Source: Holophagales bacterium | GTDB lineage: Bacteria; Acidobacteriota; Thermoanaerobaculia; UBA5066 | DNA: 64,000 nt | Assembly (NCBI GenBank): GCA_016714815.1 | Contig: JADKBZ010000001.1 | Span: 186,001 to 250,000, forward strand | Direction: 5' to 3' | Shown: piece after piece, positions 17,495-25,199 of the stretch | Layout: the number at the start of each line of letters is the position of its first letter | Position numbering within the stretch: position 1 is the first letter of the stretch | Made by a program: the position numbers and the translations under genes | Notes under the pieces: generated by a model | What the model was told of the DNA's origin: nothing | Databases searched by the model: none | What the model saw: the letters and a program-made list of their open reading frames with translations, nothing else

Positions 17495-19345
17495 CTACCT
17501 TCGCGTCCCGACCGTCGCCCGGAGGATCCGCAGGCGCGCGTCCAGCTCCTCCGGCGTCATGTGGGCGTACTTGGGCGGGAGGAGGCGGCGGCTCGACGCC
17601 TCGAAGACGGCGAGGAGCTCCATGTACTCGAGGAGCTCGGCGTCGCGCGAGGGGAAGTAGTCGGACGCCGCCTTCTCGAAGTGGGCCGCGGTGACGGTCG
17701 CGTCGCCGCCACCGTCGCGCGCCGCGTCGTCGTTGGCCATCAGGATGACCGCCTCGACGTCCGCGTTGCTGTAGCCGACGAGCTTCGCCCCGAAGGTCTC
17801 GCGGATCGCCTGGAAGTCGACGTCGCTCTTCAGCTTGTTCTTCTTCACGAGGGCCTTCGCGACCGCCTCGACCTCGGGGGGCGTCTGCGAGTAGAGGAAC
17901 GGGATCTTCCGGTCGAGCCGCCCGGCGCGCTTCAGGTCGACGTCGAGCTTGTCGGGGCGGTTCGTCATGACGAGGAAGAGGATCCGGCCCCGGTTCTGGG
18001 TGTCGGACATGAACTCCTTGATCCGCGCGATGACGCGGCTCGAGGTCCCTCCGTCCCCTTCTCCGTCCGTGTTCCCGAAGGCCCGGTCCCCCTCGTCGAT
18101 GATGACGACGACCTGCCCGATCGCCTTGATCACCGTCAGGATCCGCTCGAGGTTCCCTTCCGTCGCCCCGACCCACTTGGAGCGGAAGTTCTTCAGCTTG
18201 ATCGTCGGGAGGCCGCACTCCTTCGCGAAGGCCTCGGCGACGAAGGTCTTCCCCGTCCCCATCGGGCCGGTGAAGAGCATCCCCATCGGGACGCGGCTCG
18301 TCCGCCCCTCGCGGATGTTGTCGGCCAGGACGAGGAGGTCCTTCTTCACTTCCTCCATTCCGCCGACGACGGAGAAGTCGTGGCCGGGCTCGACGAACTC
18401 GACGAGGCCGAAGCACTCCCGCTCGAGGATCTCGCGCTTTCTGCGCGAGATGAGGCGGTCGACCTCCTTGCGGGCCCGGTCGGCCGCGTCCGCCGCCGCG
18501 GTGGCGGCCGGGTCGGCGGCGCCGGGGGCGAGGAGGGCGCGGATCTCGTCGCGCGTCAGGCCCGACGTGAGCTGGGATAGCTTCTTGGCCCGCTCGGCGG
18601 CGTCCCCGGCGGTGCCGAGAAGACCGGAGATGAACGCCTCGCGCTCGGAGCGGTCCTCCTCCGCCGGCGGCGGCGGCGCGAGGATCGCCTCGATCTGGAG
18701 GAGCTTGAGCCCCGCGGTCAGGTCGGCGTAGCGCTCGGCCTCCTTCTCGGTGAGGCGGGGGTCGACGATCCGCGCGGCGGCGCGCCGGGTCTCGCGGTCG
18801 GGCATCGGGACGTCGACGACGGCGACCTTCGGGTTCGAGACGAGCTTCGGGGAGAGCTCGGCGAGGTTCTCGGAGACGAGGAGGACGACGTTGTCCTGCT
18901 TTTCGATCTGCGGGAGGAACGACCAGCGGTGGAGGGTGACGATGGAGGCGCGGTCGAGGTCCCCCTGGAACGACGCGTCGCCCGCCGGGGCGATCGTCTC
19001 GGCGTACTCGATGACGACGCCCACCTTCCGCGAGGTGACGAGGAGCCGCTCGAGCCCCGCGAGCGCCTTCTCGCGCGGCGCCTCGCGCATCAGCTCGGCC
19101 TGCGCTTCCGCCTCTTTCGCCTTCTTCACGAACCTCACGCCGGTCGCGAGGTTGTAGACGGCGATCGTGTCCCTCACGTCCTTCCAGAAGACCTCGGTCA
19201 GGAACTCGGTCAGCGGCCGGAGCGCGCCGTCGACGTGGACGAGGTCGTGGACGTTGCCGTGGAGGACGAAGAGGACCGCCTCGTTCCGCAGGTAGCGGCG
19301 GCGGAGGTCGTCGGCCCAGACGGGGAGGATGCGGGCGTCGGCCAT
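17495..19345 (-). CDS. Vps4/FtsH-like AAA ATPase of the PspA cluster
   Basis: A 616-residue AAA protein. Residues 1-230 resemble a degenerate AAA domain: a Walker-B-like GVVIEYAE and a sensor-like VVLLVSENLAEL, but no P-loop. Residues 315-560 are an intact classical AAA module with Walker A GPMGTGKT (360-367), Walker B VVVIIDEGD (412-420), sensor-1 MTNRPDKLD (460-468) and arginine-finger segment RAGRLDR. There is no protease domain. It probably forms a hexamer that remodels a protein polymer, and the PspA homologue encoded five genes upstream is the natural candidate substrate. AAGGAG stands six bases before the ATG. It is the last gene of the minus-strand cluster. Confidence 0.85.
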   Translation of the reverse strand: MADARILPVWADDLRRRYLRNEAVLFVLHGNVHDLVHVDGALRPLTEFLTEVFWKDVRDTIAVYNLATGVRFVKKAKEAEAQAELMREAPREKALAGLERLLVTSRKVGVVIEYAETIAPAGDASFQGDLDRASIVTLHRWSFLPQIEKQDNVVLLVSENLAELSPKLVSNPKVAVVDVPMPDRETRRAAARIVDPRLTEKEAERYADLTAGLKLLQIEAILAPPPPAEEDRSEREAFISGLLGTAGDAAERAKKLSQLTSGLTRDEIRALLAPGAADPAATAAADAADRARKEVDRLISRRKREILERECFGLVEFVEPGHDFSVVGGMEEVKKDLLVLADNIREGRTSRVPMGMLFTGPMGTGKTFVAEAFAKECGLPTIKLKNFRSKWVGATEGNLERILTVIKAIGQVVVIIDEGDRAFGNTDGEGDGGTSSRVIARIKEFMSDTQNRGRILFLVMTNRPDKLDVDLKRAGRLDRKIPFLYSQTPPEVEAVAKALVKKNKLKSDVDFQAIRETFGAKLVGYSNADVEAVILMANDDAARDGGGDATVTAAHFEKAASDYFPSRDAELLEYMELLAVFEASSRRLLPPKYAHMTPEELDARLRILRATVGTRR

Positions 19346-19373
19346 GGAAGGCTCCTTGGAGGGGCGTTCTTGT

Positions 19374-20291
19374 TCAGGGGTTCGAGAGGCCGGAGGACTC
19401 CAGGAACGCCTCCGTGTCGCGGGCCGACTGCTTGATCGCCTCGACCCCCTCGAGGAGCTCGTCGAGCTGCCCGGAGAGCTCCTTGGGCGACTGCATGGTG
19501 ACGATCTGGTCGGCGATGAGCTGGAACGTGTTCTCGATCAGGTCGAGCTGGCCGCGGGCGACGCCCATGTAGCTCTGGATCTCGTGCATCCGCTCCTGGC
19601 GCTTGACGACGATCGCGAGGTTCTTCTGCGAGATCTCGGTCCGCTGGTCCTCCGGCTTGCCGCGGCGGACCTCGGCCGCGTAGCGCTCGACGTCCCGCGC
19701 GAGGACCCGTTCGTCGACCGAGTCGAGGTAGGAGGCATAGCGGCCGCAGGTGAGGGCCATCTCGACGAAGGCTTCGACGAGCCGGTCCGTCTTCACGAGC
19801 TCGGCGCGCAGGAGCTCGCCCGTGAAGGTCGGGTTTTGCGCCGCGAGCCGCTCGATCTCCTGCCGCCGGGCGACGAGGGCCTCGACGCGCTCGCGGTCCG
19901 CCTCCGGAAGGCCCGCGATGAGGCGGCGGCGTTCCTCGATCTCTAGGGCTTCCCGTTCGGCCGCGAACCGGGGGTCCCAGAGCCGGGCCCGGAGCAGGCC
20001 GCTGTCGGGGGCCCAGAGGAGCCAGAGGGCCTCGGCGCCCAGGCCGGCGAGAAAGGGAAGAGGGTTCAAAGTCAGGACCGAGAGCGCGACCGAGCCGCCG
20101 AGGAGGGAGAGGTTGTAGGGGTTGGCGAACGCGGCCTTCAGGTACGAGCGCGTCGGGAAGGCCGTCGCCTCGCGCTTCCCCTTCAGGAGCCCGAAGGCGG
20201 CCTCGACGGCCACGTCCTTGCGGTCCGTCGACTTCGCGGCGGGGCGCTGCACCGTGGCGGCCTTCGGTCGGGTGACCTGCTGCTCGGCCAC
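19374..20291 (-). CDS. Membrane-anchored helical protein of unknown function, PspA cluster
   Basis: 305 residues. After a polar N-terminus, residues 57-100 are hydrophobic with a short proline-containing turn, suggesting a membrane hairpin that leaves both ends in the cytoplasm. The remaining 200 residues are rich in Glu, Arg, Leu and Gln and predicted as long helices or coiled coil (for example ERVEALVARRQEIERLAA). I recognise no family. Its place between the ABC transporter ATPase and the AAA ATPase (12- and 28-base gaps) suggests it is a membrane adaptor linking them. The start is GTG at 20291. Confidence 0.6.
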   Translation of the reverse strand: MAEQQVTRPKAATVQRPAAKSTDRKDVAVEAAFGLLKGKREATAFPTRSYLKAAFANPYNLSLLGGSVALSVLTLNPLPFLAGLGAEALWLLWAPDSGLLRARLWDPRFAAEREALEIEERRRLIAGLPEADRERVEALVARRQEIERLAAQNPTFTGELLRAELVKTDRLVEAFVEMALTCGRYASYLDSVDERVLARDVERYAAEVRRGKPEDQRTEISQKNLAIVVKRQERMHEIQSYMGVARGQLDLIENTFQLIADQIVTMQSPKELSGQLDELLEGVEAIKQSARDTEAFLESSGLSNP

Positions 20292-20303
20292 GGCGCGCCA
20301 GTC

Positions 20304-21110
20304 CTACGCCGCCGGCTGCGGGGCGTAGAGCATGTCGAGGAGCTTCTTCTCGATCGCCCGGAACTCGTTCGACGACTTCAGGTGGATGTCCCGCTCGGCG
20401 AAGCTCGGGATGTCGACGCGGTGGAGGATCCGGGCCGGACGAGACGAAAGGACGTAGCAGGTGTCGGCGAGGTAGACCGCCTCGGAGACGTCGTGCGTCA
20501 CGAAGAGGATCGTGTTGTCCTCGACGCGCGAGACGTCGAGGAGAAGCCCCTGCATCCCCCAGCGGGTCATCGGGTCGAGCGCCCCGAACGGCTCGTCCAT
20601 CAGGACGACGCGCGGCTTGTTGACGAGCGTCCGCGCGATGGCGACGCGCTGCTTCATCCCGCCGGAGAGATCCTTGGGGAGGCGGCTGGCGAAGTCGAGG
20701 AGGCCGACTTCCTTCAGCACCTCGCGGGCCCGCACGCCGCGCTCCTTCGGGTCGACGCCCTGGAGCTTCAGCCCGTACTCGACGTTCTCCTGGACGGTCA
20801 GCCAGCCGAACGACGTGTAGGTCTGGAAGACCATCCCGCGGTCGCGCCCCGGCTCGCCGACGGGCTTCCCGTCGATGAGGACGCTCCCCTTCGTCGGCGG
20901 GAGGAGCCCGGCGACCGCCTTGAGGATCGTCGACTTGCCGCAGCCCGACGGGCCGAGGAAGACGACGACCTCGCCCACCCCGGGCTTGTCGGCGATGTCG
21001 AAAGAGACGTCACGGACGGCCTCGGTCTTCTCGCCGTTCTTGCCGATGTAGGTGATGCAGAGGCTCTGGACGGAGAGGCGCGGGAGCGCGGTCTCGGCTG
21101 CCGCGCTCAT
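20304..21110 (-). CDS. ABC importer ATPase, nitrate/sulfonate/taurine type
   Basis: A 268-residue ATP-binding subunit with Walker A GPSGCGKST, Q-loop VFQTYTSFGW, signature LSGGMKQR, Walker B VVLMDEPFGALD and the switch histidine in FVTHDVSEAV. It is closest in type to SsuB, TauB and NrtD. It powers the permease encoded just upstream, whose stop overlaps its ATG as ATGA (21107-21110). The longer in-frame reading upstream is antisense-like, so I start at 21110. The substrate of such importers varies and cannot be inferred here. Confidence 0.92.
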   Translation of the reverse strand: MSAAAETALPRLSVQSLCITYIGKNGEKTEAVRDVSFDIADKPGVGEVVVFLGPSGCGKSTILKAVAGLLPPTKGSVLIDGKPVGEPGRDRGMVFQTYTSFGWLTVQENVEYGLKLQGVDPKERGVRAREVLKEVGLLDFASRLPKDLSGGMKQRVAIARTLVNKPRVVLMDEPFGALDPMTRWGMQGLLLDVSRVEDNTILFVTHDVSEAVYLADTCYVLSSRPARILHRVDIPSFAERDIHLKSSNEFRAIEKKLLDMLYAPQPAA

Positions 21111-21901
21111 GCCGCCTCCCGCCAGCGGAAGAGGATCCGCGAGGTGGTGGAGATGAGGAAGTCGGTCAGGAGTCCGATCCCTCCGATGACGAGGAGGCCC
21201 GCGAACGACCACGAGGCTTTCTGGTGCGTCCGGGCCAGCTCGACCATGTAGCCGAGGCCGTGCTCGGGGTTCACCGCCTCGGCCAGGATGACGTAGGTCC
21301 ACGAGATCGCGTTCATGACCCGGAAGGAGTCGAAGATCTCGGGCGCGGCGGCCGGGAGGAGGACCGTCCGGATGACCTGCGCCCGCGAGGCGCCGAGCGT
21401 CAGCGCCGTCTGGACGTACTCCTCGGGAACGGCCCGGATCGCCGTGACGACGACGGGGAGGAGGTAGACGAAGACGCCGAGGAAGAGGAAGGCGATCTTC
21501 TGCTTCTCGTCGATGCCGAACCAGAGGATGAGGAGCGGGATGAAGGCCGAGATCGGCATGTAGCGCAGGGGCGACACGATCGGCTCGAAGAGCCGGTTCA
21601 CCGGCGTGAAGGCGCCCATGAGGATCCCGAGCGGAAGGGCCACGGCGGAGGCCAGGAGGAAGGCGAGCGCGATCCGCCGCGTCGACACGAGGATGGCCTG
21701 CAGGAGGTCGTACTGCAGGAAAAGCTGGAGGGTTCCCTTCACGACGTCGGTCGGGGAGGGGAGGAAGTCGGAGGGGGCGAGGCCCCCGTAGCTCGCCACG
21801 CACCAGACGGCCAGGACGAGCGCCGGCATGACGAAGCCGAGGACGAGCGCCGTCGCCTTCGGCAACGGCGCCCGGAGCGCGAAGAGGCCGCGGTTGCTCA
21901 A
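21107..21901 (-). CDS. ABC importer permease, nitrate/sulfonate/taurine type
   Basis: 264 residues with about six membrane segments, a normal SsuC/TauC length. The EAA-like loop that contacts the ATPase is LTLGASRAQVIRTVLLPAAA near residues 175-195. It lies between the binding-protein gene (71 bases upstream, separated by a strong hairpin) and the ATPase gene (4-base overlap). With them it forms a complete importer inside the PspA/AAA cluster. Confidence 0.92.
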   Translation of the reverse strand: MSNRGLFALRAPLPKATALVLGFVMPALVLAVWCVASYGGLAPSDFLPSPTDVVKGTLQLFLQYDLLQAILVSTRRIALAFLLASAVALPLGILMGAFTPVNRLFEPIVSPLRYMPISAFIPLLILWFGIDEKQKIAFLFLGVFVYLLPVVVTAIRAVPEEYVQTALTLGASRAQVIRTVLLPAAAPEIFDSFRVMNAISWTYVILAEAVNPEHGLGYMVELARTHQKASWSFAGLLVIGGIGLLTDFLISTTSRILFRWREAA

Positions 21902-21940
21902 ACGAAGATCCTCATTCAGCCCGTTCTCCGTGGGGGGGTG

Positions 21941-21966
21941 CGTGGGGGGGCGCCGCGCCCCCCACG
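21941..21966 (-). terminator. G/C hairpin between binding protein and permease
   Basis: CGTGGGGGG and CCCCCCACG form a perfect 9-bp stem starting six bases beyond the stop of the binding-protein gene on the minus strand. Without a U tract it is more likely a 3'-end stabiliser or partial attenuator, so that the binding protein is made in excess over the permease. Confidence 0.45.
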
Positions 21967-21972
21967 ATCATT

Positions 21973-23607
21973 TCAGTTCGTCGCCAGGACGACCTTGATG
22001 TCGGTCCGCCGGTTGAGCTGGCGGCCCGCTTCGGTGGCGTTGTCGGCGACCGGGTTCGCCGAACCTTTCCCGATCGTCTGGAAGCGGGCGGCCTCGATGT
22101 TCGGGAAGTTCGTCAGGACGTAGTTCCTCACCGCGAGGGCGCGCCGCTCGGAGAGCTGCATGTTGGCGGTGGCCTTGCCGGTCGCGTCGGTGTTCCCCTC
22201 GACGCGCAGGTAGGTGTTCCCGAAGCTGGTCATCGTCTCGCCGAGGGCGTCGAGGACGAAGTACGAGCCGCCCATGATCTCGTCGCTGTTCGGGGTGAAG
22301 TGGATCTGGATCTGCTTGTTGATGATCGCCCGGTCGCTGGCCGACGGGGCCTTGGCGGCGACCTTCGGCTCCTCGACCTTCTGGGTCTGGTAGGAGGCGG
22401 CGAGCGCGCCGAGGAAGCGGGTGTCGGCCCAGTCCTTCGCGTCGACCGGCTTGGTGACGAGACCCTTCTTCCGCCAGATGACGAAGGCCGTGTCGAAGAG
22501 GGTGTCGTAGTGCGCCTTGCCGCCCGTCAGGCCGTAGAACTGCGCGTTGTCGGCGTACGGGGTGAGCTTGAGGCCCGAGAGCATGCCCGAGACCGTCTCC
22601 GCGTCGAGCTTCAGCGCCTTGCCGACGACGTTGTAGGAGGCAGCGGGGTCGGCCTTCATCAGCTCGATCCCGTCGAACCAGCCGTGGACGAAGTCGCGGA
22701 CGGTGTCGGGGGCCTTGTCGATCAGGTCCTGCCGGGCGCAGAGGGTGTCGGCGATGATGTTCGTGGCAGCGGCCGTGGAGACGAGGACGTGGGCTTCGGA
22801 GCCCCGCGCTTCGACCGCCGAGGAGAGGTCCGGCTCCCAGGTGACGGCGGCGTCGACCTGCTTCGCCTTGAACATCGCGGCGGCGGCGGGGGCGTCGGTG
22901 GTGAAGATGATCGCCTTCTCGACTCCGGCGCGGTCCTCGGGGCTCAGCCCCGACTGCGAGAGGAGGTAGAGGAGAAGGAAGTGCGACGGCGTGAACTGCG
23001 TGCAGGCGACCTTCTTCCCCTTGAGCCCCTCGATCGAGGTGATCGAGGCGAGGGAGACGATGCCGTCGCCGCCGCGGGACCAGTCCTGAAGGAGGATCGA
23101 CTTCGCCTTCGTGTTCTTCTCGGCGAGGATCGACGCCTCGCGCGCCCAGTTGTCGACCGTGTTCCACATGATGTCGACGTCGCCCTTGAGGAACGCGGCG
23201 AGCTTGGCCGCCGGGTCCTCGAGGAGGACGAACTTCACGTCGAGGCCGTACTTCTTCGTGTAGCCCGAGGCCGGGGAGGGATCCATGCCGGCGTTGAAGA
23301 CGACGCCCGGCGCGTGGCCCGCCCAGGTGTTGATGCCGACGACGAGCGGCCGGCTGAGCTTGCCGGAGCCGCCGAGCGCCGCGCCGGTGACCCCCTCGGA
23401 GCCCTTGCCACGTTCGGCGTCCGGCGGGGCGTTCCTCAGTGCGGCGAAGTCGTTCGTCTCGACGGCGGAGGTGGCGGCCGCCCCGCCCCCCTTCTCGGCT
23501 CCGGCCCACTTGCGGACGGTGTCTCCCTTGTAGTGCCAGAAGGCGTACCCGAGGACGCCGAGGACGACCACGGTGACGAAGAGCTTCGCGAACGGCGTGA
23601 GCTTCAT
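21973..23607 (-). CDS. ABC substrate-binding protein fused to an OmpA peptidoglycan-binding domain
   Basis: 544 residues. An uncleaved-looking membrane anchor (residues 8-27) is followed by a linker, an NrtA/SsuA/ThiY-type periplasmic binding domain (about 85-400, starting VVGINTWAGHAPGVVFNAG) and a C-terminal OmpA domain (about 428-544). The OmpA part shows the usual order: IHFTPNSDEIM, then VEGNTDATG, then SERRALAVRNYV with conserved Asp and Arg for peptidoglycan. The protein would therefore tie the inner membrane to the cell wall while presenting a ligand-binding domain to the permease encoded downstream. The ATG at 23607 follows AGAGGG. The fusion is unusual for a nutrient importer and suggests an envelope-sensing role. 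Confidence 0.9.
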   Translation of the reverse strand: MKLTPFAKLFVTVVVLGVLGYAFWHYKGDTVRKWAGAEKGGGAAATSAVETNDFAALRNAPPDAERGKGSEGVTGAALGGSGKLSRPLVVGINTWAGHAPGVVFNAGMDPSPASGYTKKYGLDVKFVLLEDPAAKLAAFLKGDVDIMWNTVDNWAREASILAEKNTKAKSILLQDWSRGGDGIVSLASITSIEGLKGKKVACTQFTPSHFLLLYLLSQSGLSPEDRAGVEKAIIFTTDAPAAAAMFKAKQVDAAVTWEPDLSSAVEARGSEAHVLVSTAAATNIIADTLCARQDLIDKAPDTVRDFVHGWFDGIELMKADPAASYNVVGKALKLDAETVSGMLSGLKLTPYADNAQFYGLTGGKAHYDTLFDTAFVIWRKKGLVTKPVDAKDWADTRFLGALAASYQTQKVEEPKVAAKAPSASDRAIINKQIQIHFTPNSDEIMGGSYFVLDALGETMTSFGNTYLRVEGNTDATGKATANMQLSERRALAVRNYVLTNFPNIEAARFQTIGKGSANPVADNATEAGRQLNRRTDIKVVLATN

Positions 23608-23638
23608 TTCCCTCTCCCTGATGGGGAGGAGGACGGTG

Positions 23639-23705
23639 CGGCCCGGTCTCGGGCCGTCCGCTCCCCCTCCGTCGGAAACGCCGCCGGCCCCATCCCGGGG
23701 CCGGC
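23639..23705 (-). promoter_or_regulatory. Two hairpins between pspA and the binding-protein gene
   Basis: GCCGGCCCC (23683-23691) pairs perfectly with GGGGCCGGC (23697-23705) over a 5-nt loop. CGGCCCG (23639-23645) pairs with CGGGCCG (23650-23656). They fill most of the 130-base gap and could attenuate or stabilise the message, separating high PspA expression from the transporter part. Confidence 0.45.
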
Positions 23706-23737
23706 CGGCGGGGGCGGCTTCAATGCCAGTGCCGTCA

Positions 23738-24451
23738 TCACATCGTCTTCTGACCCTGGGCCGCCTGCGCGGCGGCCTTCTTCGCCTTCATCTCGGCGAG
23801 CTGCTGCTTGGCCTGCACGTCCCCGGCCTGGGTCTTCAGGGCCGCGAGGCGCCCGTCGAGCGACGTCTCGGAGAGCTCCTTGCCGAGGTTCGCGGCGGCG
23901 ACCGTCGTCTTGATGTGGTCGCGGACGTTCTCGAGCGCCTTCACCTCGGCGTCGACCGAGAGGCCGTCGAGCTGCTCCTGGATCTTCAGGCGGGCCTGCG
24001 CCGACTGCATCCTCGCGAGCATCGTGTCGCGCTCGGCCTTCAGCTTCTTGATCTCGCCCTGCACCTGCAGGAGCGAGGTCTTGGCCGACTCGGCGTCCTT
24101 GGACGCGGTGTCGGCGTCGGCCTTCATCTCGGTGATGTCGGCCTCGAGCTGGTTCTTCTTCTGGATCAGGATGACGGCGAGGTCGTCCTGGCCCGTCTCG
24201 ACGGCCGCGTTCAGCTCGGCCTCGGTCTGGGCCAGCTCGCGGGTCGCCTTCTTCAGGCGCTCGTCGATGTCCTCGCGCCGCCGGATGATGGCCGCGGTCG
24301 CCGTCTTGAGCTTCGTGTACTTCTCCACCATCGAGTTGATGGCGTTCTCGTAGGCGATCTCCGGGTGCTCCTTCTCGACGTCCGAGATCCAGATCGAGAG
24401 GAACCCTTTCCAGAGGTTGCCGATCCGCGAAAAGAAACCGACGTTGGCCAT
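23738..24451 (-). CDS. pspA: PspA/IM30 (ESCRT-III-like) family protein
   Basis: A 237-residue protein that is almost wholly alpha-helical. It opens with GFFSRIGNLWKGFLS, the amphipathic membrane-binding helix seen in PspA and Vipp1. Long heptad-rich helices then run from residue 25 to about 165, and a further helix to about 225. Members polymerise into rods or rings on stressed inner membranes and are structurally related to ESCRT-III. No PspF, PspB or PspC gene is near; instead a Vps4-like AAA ATPase is encoded in the same cluster. It starts four bases after the preceding gene's stop. Confidence 0.85.
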   Translation of the reverse strand: MANVGFFSRIGNLWKGFLSIWISDVEKEHPEIAYENAINSMVEKYTKLKTATAAIIRRREDIDERLKKATRELAQTEAELNAAVETGQDDLAVILIQKKNQLEADITEMKADADTASKDAESAKTSLLQVQGEIKKLKAERDTMLARMQSAQARLKIQEQLDGLSVDAEVKALENVRDHIKTTVAAANLGKELSETSLDGRLAALKTQAGDVQAKQQLAEMKAKKAAAQAAQGQKTM

Positions 24452-24455
24452 TCTC

Positions 24456-25115
24456 TTAGTCCTTCCTCTCGGGCGCGGGCACCGGCTCGATGAGCCGGGG
24501 GGATTCCTTGACCACCCGCGCCACCTCCTCCTGCCCGAAGAACTCGAGGACCTTCTGGACCTCGAGCTTTTTTGCGTTACAGCTCGTCTGTACGGACGCC
24601 TGCTCCTGCAGTTTCCGGTCGAGGATCTGCCGGACCTCGGCGATCTTCTGCTCGTAGTCCGCGACCAGGGCCTGGACCTCCCGCGCGGTCGACGCCGTGT
24701 CGGTGGCCGTCTTCCGGAGGTAACCCTCGAGCGCCTGGATCGACTCGACCCCCGCCGCGATGATCTTGTCGACCGGGACCCCGAACGCCTTGAGCGAGGC
24801 CTCGACGATCTGCTTCCTCACGGCCGGGTCGGTCCCGGGCGGGAGGCTGCCGAGGAGCGCCTGGGCCTTGGCGAAGAGGTCCCGCTCGGAGGCGTCGACG
24901 CCGGCGGCGTCGAGGACGCCGTCGAAGTCGACCTTCCCGGCGGTGGGAGCGGGCGGCTCGGTGACGAAGGCTGCGGGCTCGGGAAGCGCGGGTGCGGCGG
25001 CCTCCCCTTCCGGCGGAAGGGCGTCCGTCTCCGTGGGGGAGAGGGGCTCTTCGCCCCCTTCCTTGACGACGAACCAGCCGAGGACGGTGTGACCCCAGTT
25101 TTTCTTGTCGCTCAT
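24456..25115 (-). CDS. Helical cytoplasmic protein of unknown function, first gene of the PspA cluster
   Basis: 219 residues, starting at the ATG at 25115. Residues 20-58 are a Pro/Ala/Glu-rich linker. From about 60 onward the sequence is helical, with a heptad-rich stretch near 140-190 (VADYEQKIAEVRQILDRKL), and the protein ends in a short acidic tail. It has no signal peptide or membrane segment. I do not recognise a family. The four-base gap to pspA indicates co-translation, so it is likely a PspA partner or regulator. The gene heads the cluster and is divergent from a desaturase gene. Confidence 0.6.
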   Translation of the reverse strand: MSDKKNWGHTVLGWFVVKEGGEEPLSPTETDALPPEGEAAAPALPEPAAFVTEPPAPTAGKVDFDGVLDAAGVDASERDLFAKAQALLGSLPPGTDPAVRKQIVEASLKAFGVPVDKIIAAGVESIQALEGYLRKTATDTASTAREVQALVADYEQKIAEVRQILDRKLQEQASVQTSCNAKKLEVQKVLEFFGQEEVARVVKESPRLIEPVPAPERKD

Positions 25116-25199
25116 GAAGTGTTCCGAATTCGGGATCTTATCAAGCGGAGCCGCCCGAATCCGCTCCCCTCGCCACTTCGTCATAAAGTGAGGGGGAGG
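25116..25199. promoter_or_regulatory. Divergent promoter region with two inverted repeats
   Basis: This 84-base gap must hold the promoters of the PspA cluster (-) and the desaturase (+). It contains a perfect palindrome CCGAATTCGG (25124-25133) and CACTT-N7-AAGTG (25174-25190). On the minus strand a TTGATAAGAT stretch gives a plausible -10 (TAAGAT). No sigma-54 GG-N10-GC element is evident. Confidence 0.35.
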
